Part shown: piece after piece, positions 46,450 to 58,212 of the stretch
How positions within the stretch are numbered: the first letter of the stretch is position 1
Layout of the letters: every line of letters begins with the position of its first letter
Assembly: GCA_028571685.1 (NCBI GenBank)
Contig: CM053154.1
Coordinates: 10,882,001 to 10,946,000 of the forward strand
Direction: 5' to 3'
Length of the DNA: 64,000 bases
DNA from: Heterohyrax brucei
Taxonomy: Eukaryota > Chordata > Mammalia > Hyracoidea > Procaviidae
Made by a program: the position numbers and the translations under genes
The notes under the pieces: generated by a model
Database searches by the model: none
What the model saw: only the letters and a program-made list of their open reading frames with translations
What the model was told of the DNA's origin: nothing

Positions 46450-48269
46450 TCAGGGAAAGAATTGCTACTGTTATCTGTGAACATTGTATTTCTGCTATTT
46501 GGAGCCTGGATACGAAATTTGTTAGGTCTTTGTATAATGTAGGCTGTAAGAAATATTCATAGGAGCTTCTAAGGCCACTTGTCTCATAGAGATCTTTGTG
46601 GAGTGTTTCTTAGCGAGAATGACTATGCACAGATGTTTTCTAAAACAAACACAAAGAGCAGGAACATTCGAATGGGAGACCAAAGGAGTTAGCGTTTCCT
46701 TGGCACTGATACACTAGAAATCCACTGATTGACTAGCACATGACTTTATTTCACTTTGGGCCTCACATATACTGACTGTAACATGAAAGTGTTTCCATGT
46801 AAGGAAATAAAGTGAATTTTGGCAAAGAGTGCTCAATATCTAATTTCAAATTAAATAATTTATGGCAGGAATAAAATAATTACACTGTAGCAGTCTTTGT
46901 GGCTTTGGCTTCTCAAATTGTTCATTAAGATGGGTTGGGGCAGTTTCAAGAAGTCACCACGTCATATCTCTAGGCCACTTCAGCTGTGGCTCTTGCTTAC
47001 AGCAAGTTTTAGGTGGAGCCGGGAAACATTGGCGAGCCCTGCACCCGCCTCTGCTTTCAGCTTTCTGGCAGCTCTTCTCTGAAGCCCTGAAATCTCTCTT
47101 AGAGTTTAGGGTTGGGATTTGAATTGGGCTGCTGAATAATGGAACTGTACTGTCTAATGTTAACCCCCTGGCAATCAGTCTTGTTGAAAAGAGTGGATGA
47201 TTCAGTGGTGTGCTGTGAGGGAACGTGGAGTCTATGCAGTAAGGCAGAGAGCGGTCTGATTATGTCACAAATTTGGGAGATCGCCCAGTGAAACATGGGC
47301 CAATGATGACACAATGCTGGTTGGGAATATCCATTAAAGCTCAGCTTCAATAATTTTCCAAGCCCTGAACCTTTTTTTTATAAATAGAAGCCAAAAGTCC
47401 GTGGAGTATAAGACATGTTCAGTAAAGAGGGAGGTGTGAAAGCCTTTCTCATCTCTGCTCAAAGCTGGCGTAATTGCTTTGAAAAGCCCTTGTAAAAGGA
47501 GAGTGGAGTCCACGAAAGAGACTCATGTAGGTTTCCAGGGCTGGTTTGACAGTTCTGAACATCTCTGCAAGTCAAAACAAAGAGGATTCAGGCCTCTATT
47601 GAACTTTCTGGTGGCCCTCAGGTCTAAATGTAATGTATCCCAAATGCTAAGCTACATCTCGTTATCCCAGAAAACCAGAAACTCTTGCACAGTCAAATTG
47701 ATGTCCTTGCTCTTTTGTGCATTCTTGGAGGTTGTCCTTTTGTTGCTATGATACATAGATTTGTGGTTCAGATATTATGAAGCATCAAAATGTGATCTGT
47801 TTATTGAAATTCTTCCCTGGAAGGCCATTCCCATAAGCATTTTAGCGTAAAAGCCGTGTAATTTAAGTGGCATTCTTGGGTTCTGGAATTAAACAGCAAC
47901 CCATTGTTGTGTGTGAGGGAACTGCTCTCCTTTAGGGGAGCCCCTTAAGGGGGCTTTCTTGATCCTCATTAAAATTGCCACCGTTACTTCTCAGCCATTT
48001 ACTTGTAAGGGAAAGAGAGTGTGAAGCCCTGCCCTTCGGTGACTGTGGCAGTGATGGAACGCGCTCCCTGGAAGTAGCAGGCCCTGGGAGGTGGGGAGTT
48101 TTGGCCCCAAGTTCATCAGTGAGTGGGGCTGAGGCTCTGGATTCTGACAAGGGTCCTGACACGAAGAAGCTGTAACCTAGGAGAAGTTATTTAACTTCAG
48201 TGTTTGACTTTCCCTGTGTTTAAAAATGAAGGAACGCAGACTTGAGTGTGAGAGAAAGGCACCCTGGGA

Positions 48270-48412
48270 CTGTGGGAAAAGAGTAGCAGGTCTGTTAGCC
48301 AACATCATTGGGCACTGAGTGAACTCAGGCAAGTTATATAGCTTTTCTGAGCCTCCATTTGCTCCTTGGTGACATCGCGGTGATACTGTCTACCTTGTAC
48401 CTCTGATGGTTG
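48270..48412 (+). mobile_element. MIR, sense, diverged
   Basis: Contains actgagtgaactcaggcaag, then ttctgagcctccatttgctc and the trailing AT-poor end, cut by the next LTR. Confidence 0.72.
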
Positions 48413-49008
48413 TATTAATGTCCTAAGGCTGCCATGACAAAGAACAGAAATGACCTCAGAGTTCAGGAGGTCAGAGGCCTGAAATTTAGGTGTTGGCAGG
48501 GTTGGTTTCTCCTAGAGGCTCTGAGGAGGCTGGTGATGGGGTGCTGGCAGCCTTTGGCCTTCCTTGGTTTGGGGCAGCGTAACTCCAGTCTCTGTCTGTC
48601 TCCACGTGGAAGTCTCCTCTGTGTGTCTCAAATCCCCCTCTGCCTTTCTGTTTAAAGGACACCCTCCATTCATCTCTGGATGGTAGGGCCCACCTGGATA
48701 GTTGAGGCTGAGCTCATCTCAAGATCTGTAATTTAACATTTGGAAAGACGCTTTTTCCCAAATATGGTCAAATTCATGGATTTCTAGGATGAGAACATTG
48801 AAATAAAACAAAATCAAACCCAGTGCCATTGAGTAGATTTTGACTCCTAGTGACACTACAGAACAGAGTGCATCTGTTCCTTAGAGTTTCCAAGAATTTG
48901 AATTGCTAGACTTTTTTGGTTAGCAGACATAGCCTGTAAACTGCTAGGCAACCAGGGGCGTGAGAACATAAATATCCTTTTGGGGGCTTCCATTCAAACC
49001 GTTACATG
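48413..49008 (-). mobile_element. MLT1/MST-like LTR, antisense, interrupted by an AfroSINE
   Basis: Begins gtattaatgtcctaaggctg (LTR 3' end reversed), then tcagaggcctgaaatttagg, aatatggtcaaattcatgg, and after the SINE gcttccattcaaaccgttac (LTR 5' end reversed). Confidence 0.75.
48800..48958 (-). mobile_element. AfroSINE, antisense, nested in the LTR
   Basis: A-rich complement (aaataaaacaaaatcaaacc), tail gccattgagtagattttgac, shortened middle, head complement gctaggcaaccaggggc. The 9-bp repeat tgagaacat flanks it. Confidence 0.92.
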
Positions 49009-49368
49009 ATCATGTGATTTCAGTCCGATTAACAGTGAAAACATCCTGTAGGCTTGTAGGTGACCAGTGACAAATGTAGTTGCTTCCCTTCTCAACTCAG
49101 GTTCCTTTGAGAGTTAGAAGACATCTTTAATCACCTTCACTGGACTCCACCAGAGAAGTTCTACAAAACAAATTCTATTTTGAAGGCAACGAAACAGGCC
49201 AGTTATTGATGCTCATGGTTATGTATTTGATGGATGGTGTTATCTCAGCTGCCCCCAGAGTGGTGTGGTTATGAACTTCTAGAACGAGAAAACAGTAGTG
49301 TGTCACAGCTGGCAGGTCATCGAGTGGGCCTCTTTATCTCATTCCCGTTCCTTACCCCATCTTATTTG

Positions 49369-49388
49369 TTATTACTGTTGTTAGATGC
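49369..49388 (-). mobile_element. RTE-type LINE 3' end, antisense, outer piece
   Basis: gttattactgttgttagatgc-type LINE end, separated from its continuation at 49944 by a solo LTR. Confidence 0.7.
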
Positions 49389-49943
49389 TGTCATGGATTG
49401 AATTGTGTCCTCCCAAAAGTATGTGTAGCAGTTTGACTGGGCCATGATTCCCACTGTTGTGTGATTGCCCTCCATTGTGTAATTTTCCTATGCTGTAAAT
49501 TCTAATCTCTGTGTGTGGCTAATGGACTGGAATTTGTTAAAGAGTGTTAGGGTGGGACTGGGGCACCTGTCATCTGGTCACCTTCCTGTAAAGGGAGGTT
49601 CCCTGGAGTGTGGCTTGCACCACCTTTAATCTTTTTTCCAACAAGAGGTAAAAGGGAAGGGAAGCAAGCAGAGAGGGGGGACCTCATACCGTCAAGAAAG
49701 CAGCAGTAGGAGCAGTGTGTCCTTCAGACCCGAGGTTCCTGTGCTGAGATGCTCTCAGACCAAAGAAGGATGGATGCAGCGCCAGGCCTTCCTCCAAAGC
49801 CGACAGAGAGAGAGCATGTCCCGTGGAGCTGGCACCCTGAATTGGGACTTCTAGCCTATTGGACAATGCGAGACTAAACTTTTCTTTGCTAAAGCCATCC
49901 TCTTGTGGTATTTCGGTTAGAGCAGTACCAGATGACTAAGACA
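49389..49943 (+). mobile_element. MaLR/ERVL-type solo LTR, sense, inserted in an RTE fragment
   Basis: 555 bp. Begins TGtcatggattgaattgtgt and ends agatgactaagACA, the TG...CA ends expected for an LTR. Internal boxes: cagtttgactgggccatgat, cccgaggttcctgtgctgag, gaattgggacttctagccta. The 5-bp flanks gatgc and agcac align as decayed copies of the LINE's own sequence, fitting the 5-bp duplication of this class. No viral genes present. Confidence 0.85.
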
Positions 49944-50215
49944 AGCACCAGCAAGTCAGTTCCAACTCATGGTGACCGTATGCAGGACAGAACGAAACAC
50001 TGCCCGGTCCTGCGCCAGGCCCACAATTGTTTTTACGCCTAAGCCCGCTGTTGCAGCCACTGTATCAGCCCGGCTCATTGGGCGTCTTCCTCCTTTTCAG
50101 TGACACCCTTCTTTACTGAGCGTCAGGCCCTTCTCTAGGGATAGATGTCTCTTGAGCGTGTGTCCAAAGTACGGCAGTTGGCGTCTCGCCCTCATTGATT
50201 CCAAGGACCGTATCT
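49944..50215 (-). mobile_element. RTE-type LINE 3' end, antisense, inner piece
   Basis: Continues the tail complement (agcaagtcagttccaactca), then aacgaaacactgcccggtcc, gctgttgcagccactgtatc and ccaaagtacggcagttggcg. Confidence 0.88.
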
Positions 50216-50219
50216 TATA

Positions 50220-50320
50220 GTTGAGGAAGTTTAGACTCAGAGAGGCCGAGTGATTTGCTTAAGAACTTGAAGAAGGAACACTTTGCAGCTTAGACTTCAG
50301 TCTGGTTCTTCTCGACTCTT
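50220..50320 (-). mobile_element. MIR fragment, antisense
   Basis: gaggaagtttagactcagag followed by gaggccgagtgatttgctta, typical of MIR read in reverse. Confidence 0.65.
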
Positions 50321-51944
50321 AGATGGTCGTTCCTTGTGTCACACACTGACATCCTCGTGTGTTTCCTGTGATGGTACCACAGACTTGTGAAAATGTGCTG
50401 CTCTTACCCTCACTTCTCTTTATTTGGGAAAAAAGTGAAAGGAGCAGGAGGTAGATGGAAATTGAAGTATTGCAAAGACCGGTTGCTCTTCTTCGTTCAT
50501 GTCGGCCATTTGACTTCGACTGAAAACCATTTCTTTCTTTCGAGTGTGCAGTTCTGCTCTCCCCTGAGTTCTTCAAGTAACTATCAATCTTTCCCCGTGG
50601 CATTTACTATTTCGTAGCAAAGAGCTCAGTGGTGATGAAAACAGTGCCTCTCTGTGTTGCTGAGGCCAGCCGTGGCTTCTGCTCTATCAGTTTAACTTTC
50701 CAGAAACTTCTCTTCCCGTGGGGCAAGAACTGGACAAAGGAGAGAGTAAGCAGCACATGGGGCTGATTGCAGGCATCCTTTGTGGCTGGGTGTGGATCAC
50801 TCTGGCCTCGCCACCAGCCCCAACGTGCCCAGCCTGTGACATAAATCTACTATAATTCATGCGTTTCCCAAGTGCTCAGGGCCCCAGACGTGACGGGACT
50901 TGGTCTGACAGCTGAAGGAATCTGCCCTGGCACTGCTCAGCCTCAGGTGTCTGTTAAGAACGAAGATGAAGATGCCTTTATTCCAAGACTGATAAGCCTG
51001 ATGGTGGCGTTGACACCTGACACCAAGCTTTTGGCTTCCGTCCCCAGTGGGAGAAGGAGAAATTGCATCATCGTTTACTGATTAGGGGAGCTCCATCCTA
51101 GAAGACAAAGGCACTGGTGTGATTGCCGAGGAGAGTGAGAAGTGGGGACAGGGCTGGGGCATGTCAGAGGCTCCCCCAGCCTCATTTGGTAAGTATGCTG
51201 TGGGACCTCTTTTGGGACTTGAACAAAGTAGCATTTCAGCAGAGGAAGCCATGGTGGCTTGGCTCATGAGTTCATGCCCGAAGCTGTCAAAATGAGGATC
51301 ATTCTTGCTCACCTGCCCTTGACAGAGACCATGCCTCTGACCTGGTTTCCATCACCCTTCTGGCTGCAGAGTGTGTTTCTCCATGTGATGAGGGATGTGC
51401 TGAAGGCTGCCCGTGTGGGTAGCCTCTAAGCTACACCCTGCTGTATGTTCTGGGGTCTAAGCCCTGGGCCACTCACTGCTCCCGTTCTGGGCAACACTTC
51501 CGAGCCTCGGCTCCTTAGAGCCCCAGGGGTCTGAACCTGAAGCTTCTCTGACCCAGAAGCTTCCTGGGTAGGTCCCCTTGGAGTTGTGTAGATTCACTGT
51601 CCTGCTGCCTGATTCTTCTTAGCCGTTTCTTGCTCTGAGTGTATGACATGTATTTTTTTTCCTGAAGCTGGGGAGCTTCCAGCTCTAGTGTTGGGAAAGC
51701 TAGCTGGAGGGCTTCAGAAAGCTCCTCTGTTGAGAATGACCTGAGGTGACCTGCTGGGTCGTGGGCCATGGTGAGTGCCAATAGAAGTAGGCTTCCGTAG
51801 AGCACGTGGAGGAGAGTAGGAAGTAAATGCCTGTGCTGTTTTTGTGGCTCCAGGGGACATTTCTTTCTTCATAGCCAATGTAACCCCAATCAACCCTTCA
51901 AGGGCTCCACTTCTTTCCAGATGGTACCTCTAGAAGTTCTTGAC

Positions 51945-52065
51945 AGAATCGTATCCTTTGCCACTAGCTCTGTGGCCTTAGAAATGTCGTGGGACCTCTG
52001 GACCACAGTTGGCTCCTCTATAAATTGGGGGCAATGGCATGCTTTCTTCCTGTGGAGAGGATGAG
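51945..52065 (+). mobile_element. MIR fragment, sense, diverged
   Basis: gccactagctctgtggcctt, then cctctggaccacagttggct and ctataaattgggggcaatgg follow the MIR core order. Confidence 0.6.
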
Positions 52066-52077
52066 CTGCTGGGAGAA

Positions 52078-52230
52078 CAAACCAAAAGCCTGTGGCCATT
52101 CAGTCACAGTGACCCTGGAGGACAGAGTAGAACTGTCCCAGAGAGTTTCCAAGAAGCACCTGGTAGATTCAAACTGTTGACCTTTGGATTAGCAGTCATA
52201 GCACTTAACCACTATGCCACCCGGGTGTGC
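52078..52230 (-). mobile_element. AfroSINE, antisense
   Basis: A-rich complement, shortened tail (cattcagtcacagtgaccct), middle gaagcacctggtagattcaa, head complement ccactatgccacccgggtgt. Confidence 0.9.
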
Positions 52231-52254
52231 TTCATAAATTATAGTACCACAGGA

Positions 52255-52441
52255 CTGTAATCCATTGCCTCTGAGTCAGTTCCAACCTGTAGTGAGCCTA
52301 TAGGACAGAGTAGAACTGCCCGTGGGGCTTCCAAGGCTGTCTTCTTTATGGAAGCACTTCCTTCCCTGTGAGTGGCTGGTTGGTTTCAGCTGTTAACCTT
52401 TTGGTTAGCACCCAGTAACTAACCACTGCACCACCGGGACT
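52255..52441 (-). mobile_element. AfroSINE, long subtype, antisense
   Basis: Tail gcctctgagtcagttccaac, internal gctgtcttctttatggaagc, head complement ctgcaccaccgggactc. Lies about 25 bases from the previous copy. Confidence 0.9.
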
Positions 52442-53679
52442 CTTTCATGTGAACAGTAGTTGGTTTTATTAGCCAGGCATGTAGCCCCTCTTGTGCTTGT
52501 AAGTCAAGGTACACATACTTGGTCAGTCCCTGGTAAAAAAGGAATCAGTCCTCTTTTTTCCCCCAGGACAAATTTTAGCACTTCGTCTGATAGCTTTTGG
52601 TGGCTGCAGAGAAAGGTCACTTCTCATACCTGTTTCACAACCAGGGTTCCAATAACCAATCTGGTCAGTGTCCAGATCACCCCAGGTATGACTGGCTGGC
52701 AGATCAATGCATTTCTGCAGCCCTGGGCCTGCTGAGAATTTTCTCCTTCCAGGCCCTGACAGCAGGTGGTACCTGTGTGGTGCCAGCTCTCTGGGGTTGG
52801 AGAGGACAGAGCCCGCATGGATGGAGCATGTTAGGACTTTGCAGTTATCAGTGTTTTTGCTGTGTTCTCTGCAAGCCATCCATTGCCCTTCGTCACTGTG
52901 TGGAAAAAGGAGGTCCTATTGATTGCTTTAGACTTGGCAGGGGTCCTGGCTGCGGTGGCTGGGAAGTGGGCTAATATTTGATCTCCGGTCTAATCCTTGG
53001 CATTGAGCCTGTGCTGTGGGCAAGGAGGACATAGAAGTGTCATAATCAAGTTAATACCTTACAGCATTCTATGAGGAGAGGGGCCTTGTCCCCACACCTG
53101 GAGATGGTTCAGGTGGGGGTGAGCCCAGGGAAAATTGGTGGCTACCAGCGCCTGGGTGAGTAAGCTTGGCACCAAGATACAAAGTCACGATGGCCTCCAC
53201 ACTGCCCGGTAGTATGCCAGGACTCAGCAGCATTTCTCTGAGTGTGCGCTTTGTGCTGAATTTAATGAGGTATTATATTTGGAGTTTGGTGGTTCTGTGC
53301 ATCATGTGAATTCTGTAGGTGGAAAGCGGCAGTTTCTCTGTAAACTTGCCTGTCCTGACAGCTTCCGTGAAAAGTTACCTTAGCCAACTGACAGCCCCCA
53401 GCTGAGATGTTCATGGTGTGTCCCCTTAGGGTGGCCATGCGGAAATGCCATCCTTGGCTTCTTTTAAACACTATGCTCCGTGGTTTGTGTCTGTGGGTTC
53501 CCCTTCCCTCAGAGCACTGTATAGCTGTAGTCACTTGTCTTCATGTTTAGTCCATTTTCATAGTCAAAAAGAAGATAGGACAGAAATCACTTAATGTGGT
53601 CACAGAGATGTGATCCCGAGGTAGGGAAAAGGTTCAAATTTGGAAGGACAACCTTCATAGTTACCACTTTACGTTTAAG

Positions 53680-53823
53680 GAGGCGTGGTGGCCCAGTGGT
53701 TAAGCACTTGGCTGCAAACTGAAAGGTTTAGTAGTTTGAGCCCTCCGGCTGCACTGCAGGAGAAAGAGGTGAAGTCTGCTTCCATGAAGAGTATGGTCAG
53801 AATCGACTTGATGGCGTGGTTTG
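53680..53823 (+). mobile_element. AfroSINE, sense, intermediate subtype with deletion
   Basis: Head gaggcgtggtggcccagtgg, B-box-like agtagtttgagccctccg, middle agaaagaggtgaagtctgct, then direct passage to the tail tggtcagaatcgacttgatg. Confidence 0.88.
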
Positions 53824-54371
53824 TCTCAGCGAGGTCAGGTGCAGGTGGCGTGAGGATAGGAGCTGGTCAGGGCCGTTGGTATTGCTGTAGTGAGGTCATT
53901 CTGTTTTTCCTTCTGAAAAGAGAGATGAGCTAGTGATAACTTTATTATTTTGGTTTGAGGGCAGGAAATGGGATCATAGCACAACTCGGGCAAAGACTAT
54001 TTATTGCAGCATTGATTAACCTCTGTCTACTGTCCGTCTAGGTCAGAGCTGCCTATACTTGGCCTAGAGAGGAGACATGGGCTTTGTTCTCCAGGGGTTC
54101 TTGTTTTTCAGGGCAGAAGACTCCCAGTTACCACAGTGAGTGTCCCCGTGTATAAGATGATCTCTGTTGAGGCCTGTAGGAATCCTGCTCATCCCAAATA
54201 ACTACAAATCAGCAGATCAAATTGTAGCCCACACGTGTATCCTACATTATGTTGGAAAGAGAGTAATCTGCCGAGAGATAAACATTGAATTTATTCTGGA
54301 AAGACTTTTGGAAGTTGTACTGTATTTTAAAAAGGAAGCCTTCTTTTTTTTTTGGTTGGGTGTATACTTTG

Positions 54372-54534
54372 GCAAAACTGTGATGGCAGAGTGGTTAAGT
54401 GTGATGTCCGCTAACCAAAAGGTTGGCAGTTCAGATCTGCCAGGTACTCCCTGGAAACTCTACGGGTGCAGTTCTGCTGTGTCCTATAGGGTTGGTATGA
54501 ATCAGAATTGACAGCAGTGGGGTTTTGGTTTGGT
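54372..54534 (+). mobile_element. AfroSINE, sense
   Basis: Head aaaactgtgatggcagagtg, gctaaccaaaaggttggcag, tail tagggttggtatgaatcaga, A/T-rich end. Confidence 0.92.
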
Positions 54535-55100
54535 GAGCTCTGTGCTGAGACAGAAAGTTGAGACACCAGCCCTGTGGAGTTTTATACTCTGAGCCTTTGG
54601 GAATCAAGAGAACCGTTGTGTCTGTTAGAACATCATTGGCAATGTAGTGGAAGTGGGTTCAGGTCGGAGGCTGGTTTGAGGCACGGCCTCAGGCCTGGGC
54701 AGTGAGCAGACAACTGGAATTCTGGTTTGAGACTTCTGGGACTTGGGAGGACTTGCCTCTTCAGGTGATGCCTGTAGGACGGACTATCTAGAACCACCTT
54801 TACTTTCAATGTCTGCGTCTTCTCTCTGAAGAAACGAAACTGGATCTGCTGTTGAGCATCCATGCTGTTCACACCAAAGGGAGGCATTTCCTATTTACTC
54901 ACATGGGCTGAGAGTTTTTACTGCTGCTTGAGCCACACCAGGAGCAAAACGAGATTGGCGTGATAGATTTTTCTAGACTTCAGGAGAAAGGTTTTTTAGA
55001 TGGTGGCAGTTGATGAAACCTGCCGACGTTATGACCGTGGCCATCTGTCTGGTCACTGCCCACTAGTTTACTTAATGGCTGTGCTTTTTCTTGTCTTTGT

Positions 55101-55708
55101 TGTTAGGTGCCTCTGAGTCTGTTCCGAGTCATAGCAACCCCTTAGGACAGAGCAGAGCTGCCCCATAGGATTTCCAAAGAGCAGCTGATGGATTTGAGCC
55201 CTCAACCTTCTGGTTAGCAGCCCAAACTGTTTTATTATTGTTATTGTGATTGAATGAAAATTTACATTTGCATATAAATTTACATGCTCACCTATATGCA
55301 GCTCCCACTGCTCTCCCTGCCCGGTGACAGCACACTCTTCCTCTCTGCTTCGTAGATGTCTCATCCTCCCAACAGTCTCTTATCCCCTCCTCTCCAGTCA
55401 CTGCTCCGCCTCCAGTAAGAGGTCAGCAGGATGGAACCATAAAGTGCCCCCCAAATAAGGTCCCTCTGCATCGCCATGTCCAATCCATTGCTGTCCAAGA
55501 GTTGACCTTCACTATGATTTATCGATAGGGGCAACATTAGGGCTAGGGGCCACGCTCCCAGGGGAACCCCAAAGCCCTTGGATCATCACTTGCAGTCTTT
55601 TAGTGGAGATCTCGGTGCACCCCTTTTTATTCTTATGTTGGCAGTGAGACTCAACTTCATGAGCTCCATTGCGAGCAGCCAAACTCTTCATCACTATGTC
55701 ACCAGGGA
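55101..55708 (-). mobile_element. AfroSINE, antisense, split by a retroposed element
   Basis: The first half 55101-55228 has the tail (ggtgcctctgagtctgttcc) and the B-box side (ggatttgagccctcaacctt; ctggttagcagcc). The second half 55674-55708 has the head complement (cttcatcactatgtcaccag). The element at 55229-55673 sits between them. Confidence 0.9.
55229..55673 (-). mobile_element. Unassigned poly(A)-tailed retroposed element, copy 2 (5'-truncated)
   Basis: 445 bp, flanked by agcagcccaaact (55216-55228) and agcagccaaact (55674-55685), a target-site duplication made from the host SINE. Aligns by eye over its length with copy 1 at 20797-21352, lacking about 80-100 bases at its minus-strand 5' end. 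The 3' end is A-rich on the minus strand. Confidence 0.9.
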
Positions 55709-55775
55709 TAGTATAATTTGTATAATCATTCCCCTATTGGTAGACATTTAAGTTGTGTCCTTCTTGGTGTTCCCA

Positions 55776-55793
55776 TGACACACACACACACAC
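55776..55793. repeat. (CA)n microsatellite
   Basis: About eight CA units. Confidence 0.9.
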
Positions 55794-55796
55794 AAA

Positions 55797-55978
55797 TGCC
55801 AGAAGGGAGTTGAAAGGGTGGAGAAGAGGGGTCAGGAGATTGTTAAGAGGACATGACATGTATAGAACAGAAAGGAGGAGTGTGCTGTCACCGGGCGAGG
55901 AGAGCAGTAGGAGCTGCCTGTAGGCAGGCACGCGAATTTAAACTGGATTGCACACTTTCACTCAATCACAATAAATAA
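55797..55978 (+). mobile_element. Unassigned poly(A)-tailed retroposed element, copy 3 (3' fragment)
   Basis: The plus strand here matches the minus strand of copies 1 and 2: gacatgtatagaacagaaag, gtgtgctgtcaccgggcgag, gagagcagtaggagctgcct, ttcactcaatcacaataaat, followed by an A/T-rich end. It faces copy 2 in opposite orientation. Confidence 0.8.
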
Positions 55979-56155
55979 AACATTTTTTACAAAATGCCGC
56001 AGTGACAAACTTGGAATATATCTATGTATCAGTGTGGATATTTTTCTAAAATTTTCTAAAATATTGTAAGCACAGAGTATGTACACTTTCATTTTTTATT
56101 TAATAAAATAAATAAATAAAAATTTCTAGAAGACTAGCTGAGTCCTTTTAGATGG

Positions 56156-56371
56156 CTAAAACCAGCTGCTGTCCAGCTGACTCTGACTCACTGCAACTCC
56201 ATGTGCGTTGGAGTAGAATGGTGCTCCATCAGGTTTTTGGTGGCTGATTTTTGGGAAGTAGATCACCAGGCCTTTCTTCTGGTATGCTTCTGATGGATTC
56301 AAACCTCCAGCCTTTTGGCTAGCAGTGGTCAGTAGCTGAGTGCATTAACCGTTTGCAGCACTTGGGAACCC
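56156..56371 (-). mobile_element. AfroSINE, long subtype, antisense
   Basis: Tail gctgtccagctgactctgac, internal segment (tggctgatttttgggaagta; accaggcctttcttctggta), head complement gcagcacttgggaacccc. Confidence 0.9.
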
Positions 56372-57767
56372 CATTTGATGGACAGCAGAGTATTTTAAAA
56401 CTTAAAGAACTTCTTATGGAGTAGAGCTTTCTTGGACTGGGCACTCCCCAGTAGCTTGTTTATTTGGCTTCATCTTTACAAATCATTTGAGAGATGTTCT
56501 AATTAGGAGTTCAGCTTTTGTAACAAGAGTGTGTTTCATGTTGAGTTCCTGGATTTTCTTTTTCTTTATAAACTTTCCAGCGTGTCCTTCCCATGCAAGA
56601 AGCCCCACCGAGCAGACACCAGCTGATAATCCTGCATTCCTGAAAACTCTTGCACCCTGTGGCTGCTGGTGGGGTGCTGAGGCCTGTGATGGAGCTCTCC
56701 TGGTGTGATTGTTTTCAGCTGTGTTTACCCCCGCTCCTTGGGGGGGAGTCCCGGGAGGCTGACGTCTGAGACTTACATCAGCATCAGAACCCAGGCATAA
56801 TCTAGGGAGGGCTCGTGTGTCCAGCCTTTGTGCTCGGAGAGAGAAAAGCCTTTATTTAGTAAACTGGACAAGATAATATACTCAGCTCACTGAGAAGGCG
56901 GGTTTTCCACCACTTAAAGGTATATCGTTACTAGCTCATGCATGCATATGCGACCTTTGGCATGCTTCCTTTTAACAAAAGGAAAGGCAGAGGCATTTTT
57001 AACCCCAAATCTGGCCTAAATTGGTAGTCACTAAGTCTTCAGTTCCAGTTTTAGCTTTTGAGAAGGCTCGCTACTCAGGCCACCTTAAACATTTGAGGTG
57101 TAAATAACATAAAGGCTGGTCCTGTAATTTGCCCAAGACTCAAATTGACACCCCGCTGGCAGAAGCCATTCAACCCTGAGCCAGATACTATCGTTGGTGA
57201 CATTCATTAGGGAAGGCACTTTGCCTCCACCTGCTCAGGGCTTTGCCGGCCCCTGAGTCTCGGCCAGCTCCCCACTCTGTTTCTCCACCTCACTGAGCGA
57301 GGACAAAGGAGTTAGAGGTGTTTTCTTGCGTTTCACATGGCAGAGCCTCCTGAAGTTCTGTGACTTTAGTGCTGGAGAGAAGACACTTCTGATTGCCCTC
57401 AAACGAACTTGCTCCTCAGACACAACCATCCCTGGGAAGAAATGTATGTGTTTTGGAGGAACCTGAAGTCCCCAGCCCAAGGCTACGAGACTTTCCAGAG
57501 TCTGATTTCCAGGTGGAAGCTGGGCAAGCTCACTGCAAAGGGGAGGGAGGAACAAAGTCAGAGAGGCAAGAAGCTGGATGGACCTGGGAGGCCTGAGGGC
57601 TGCAGACCTTTTGTTTACCTTCTCCAAAACTGTGATTTAAAAACATTTTTTAAAAGTAATTCCTGGTGCCTGATGTAGAGGATATCAGGCAGAACACCTC
57701 GTATGGGCCCTTTGCTGCTCTCTGAAGTGTTGTCTGCCTTGTACGCTTCCTGTCTGTCTGAGTTTCT

Positions 57768-58027
57768 GAGTGTTTGCTGTAACAGAAATATCGCAAGTGG
57801 GTGGCTTGAACAAACATGTATTTTCTCCCAGTTTAGGAAGGTAGAAATCTGAATTCGGGGTGCTGACTGTAGGAGAAGGCGTCCTCTGTTCTGGGACAAA
57901 ATCCTTGTTTGGGCTTCTCTGACATTCTTCCTGATGTTCCTTGGAGATCTCCGTGGTATATTACCTTCTCCTCCGTTTGTGCTTCTGTGGCTGATCTGCT
58001 CTTTTTAAATCTTGAGAGTGGTTCACT
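57768..58027 (-). mobile_element. MaLR/ERVL-type LTR fragment, antisense
   Basis: Begins gtttgctgtaacagaaatat and cgcaagtgggtggcttgaac, then the tattttctcccagtttagga box; the 5'-LTR side is lost at the next SINE. Confidence 0.65.
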
Positions 58028-58212
58028 TTAAGTGGATTCCAGTTCGGAGTGACCCCATCAGAACAGAGTAGACCTTCTCCATAGGGTTTCCTTGGTTGTA
58101 ATCGTTACGGGAACAGATGGGCAGATCGTTCTTTCACAGAGCTCCTGGGTGGTTTTGAACTGCCAAGCTTTCGGTTAGCAGCTGAACGTTCAAGCCTTGT
58201 GCCGTGGGGCTC
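58028..58212 (-). mobile_element. AfroSINE, long subtype, antisense
   Basis: Tail ttaagtggattccagttcgg, internal ggttgtaatcgttacgggaa, then tggttttgaactgccaagct and head complement ttgtgccgtggggctc. Confidence 0.88.
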
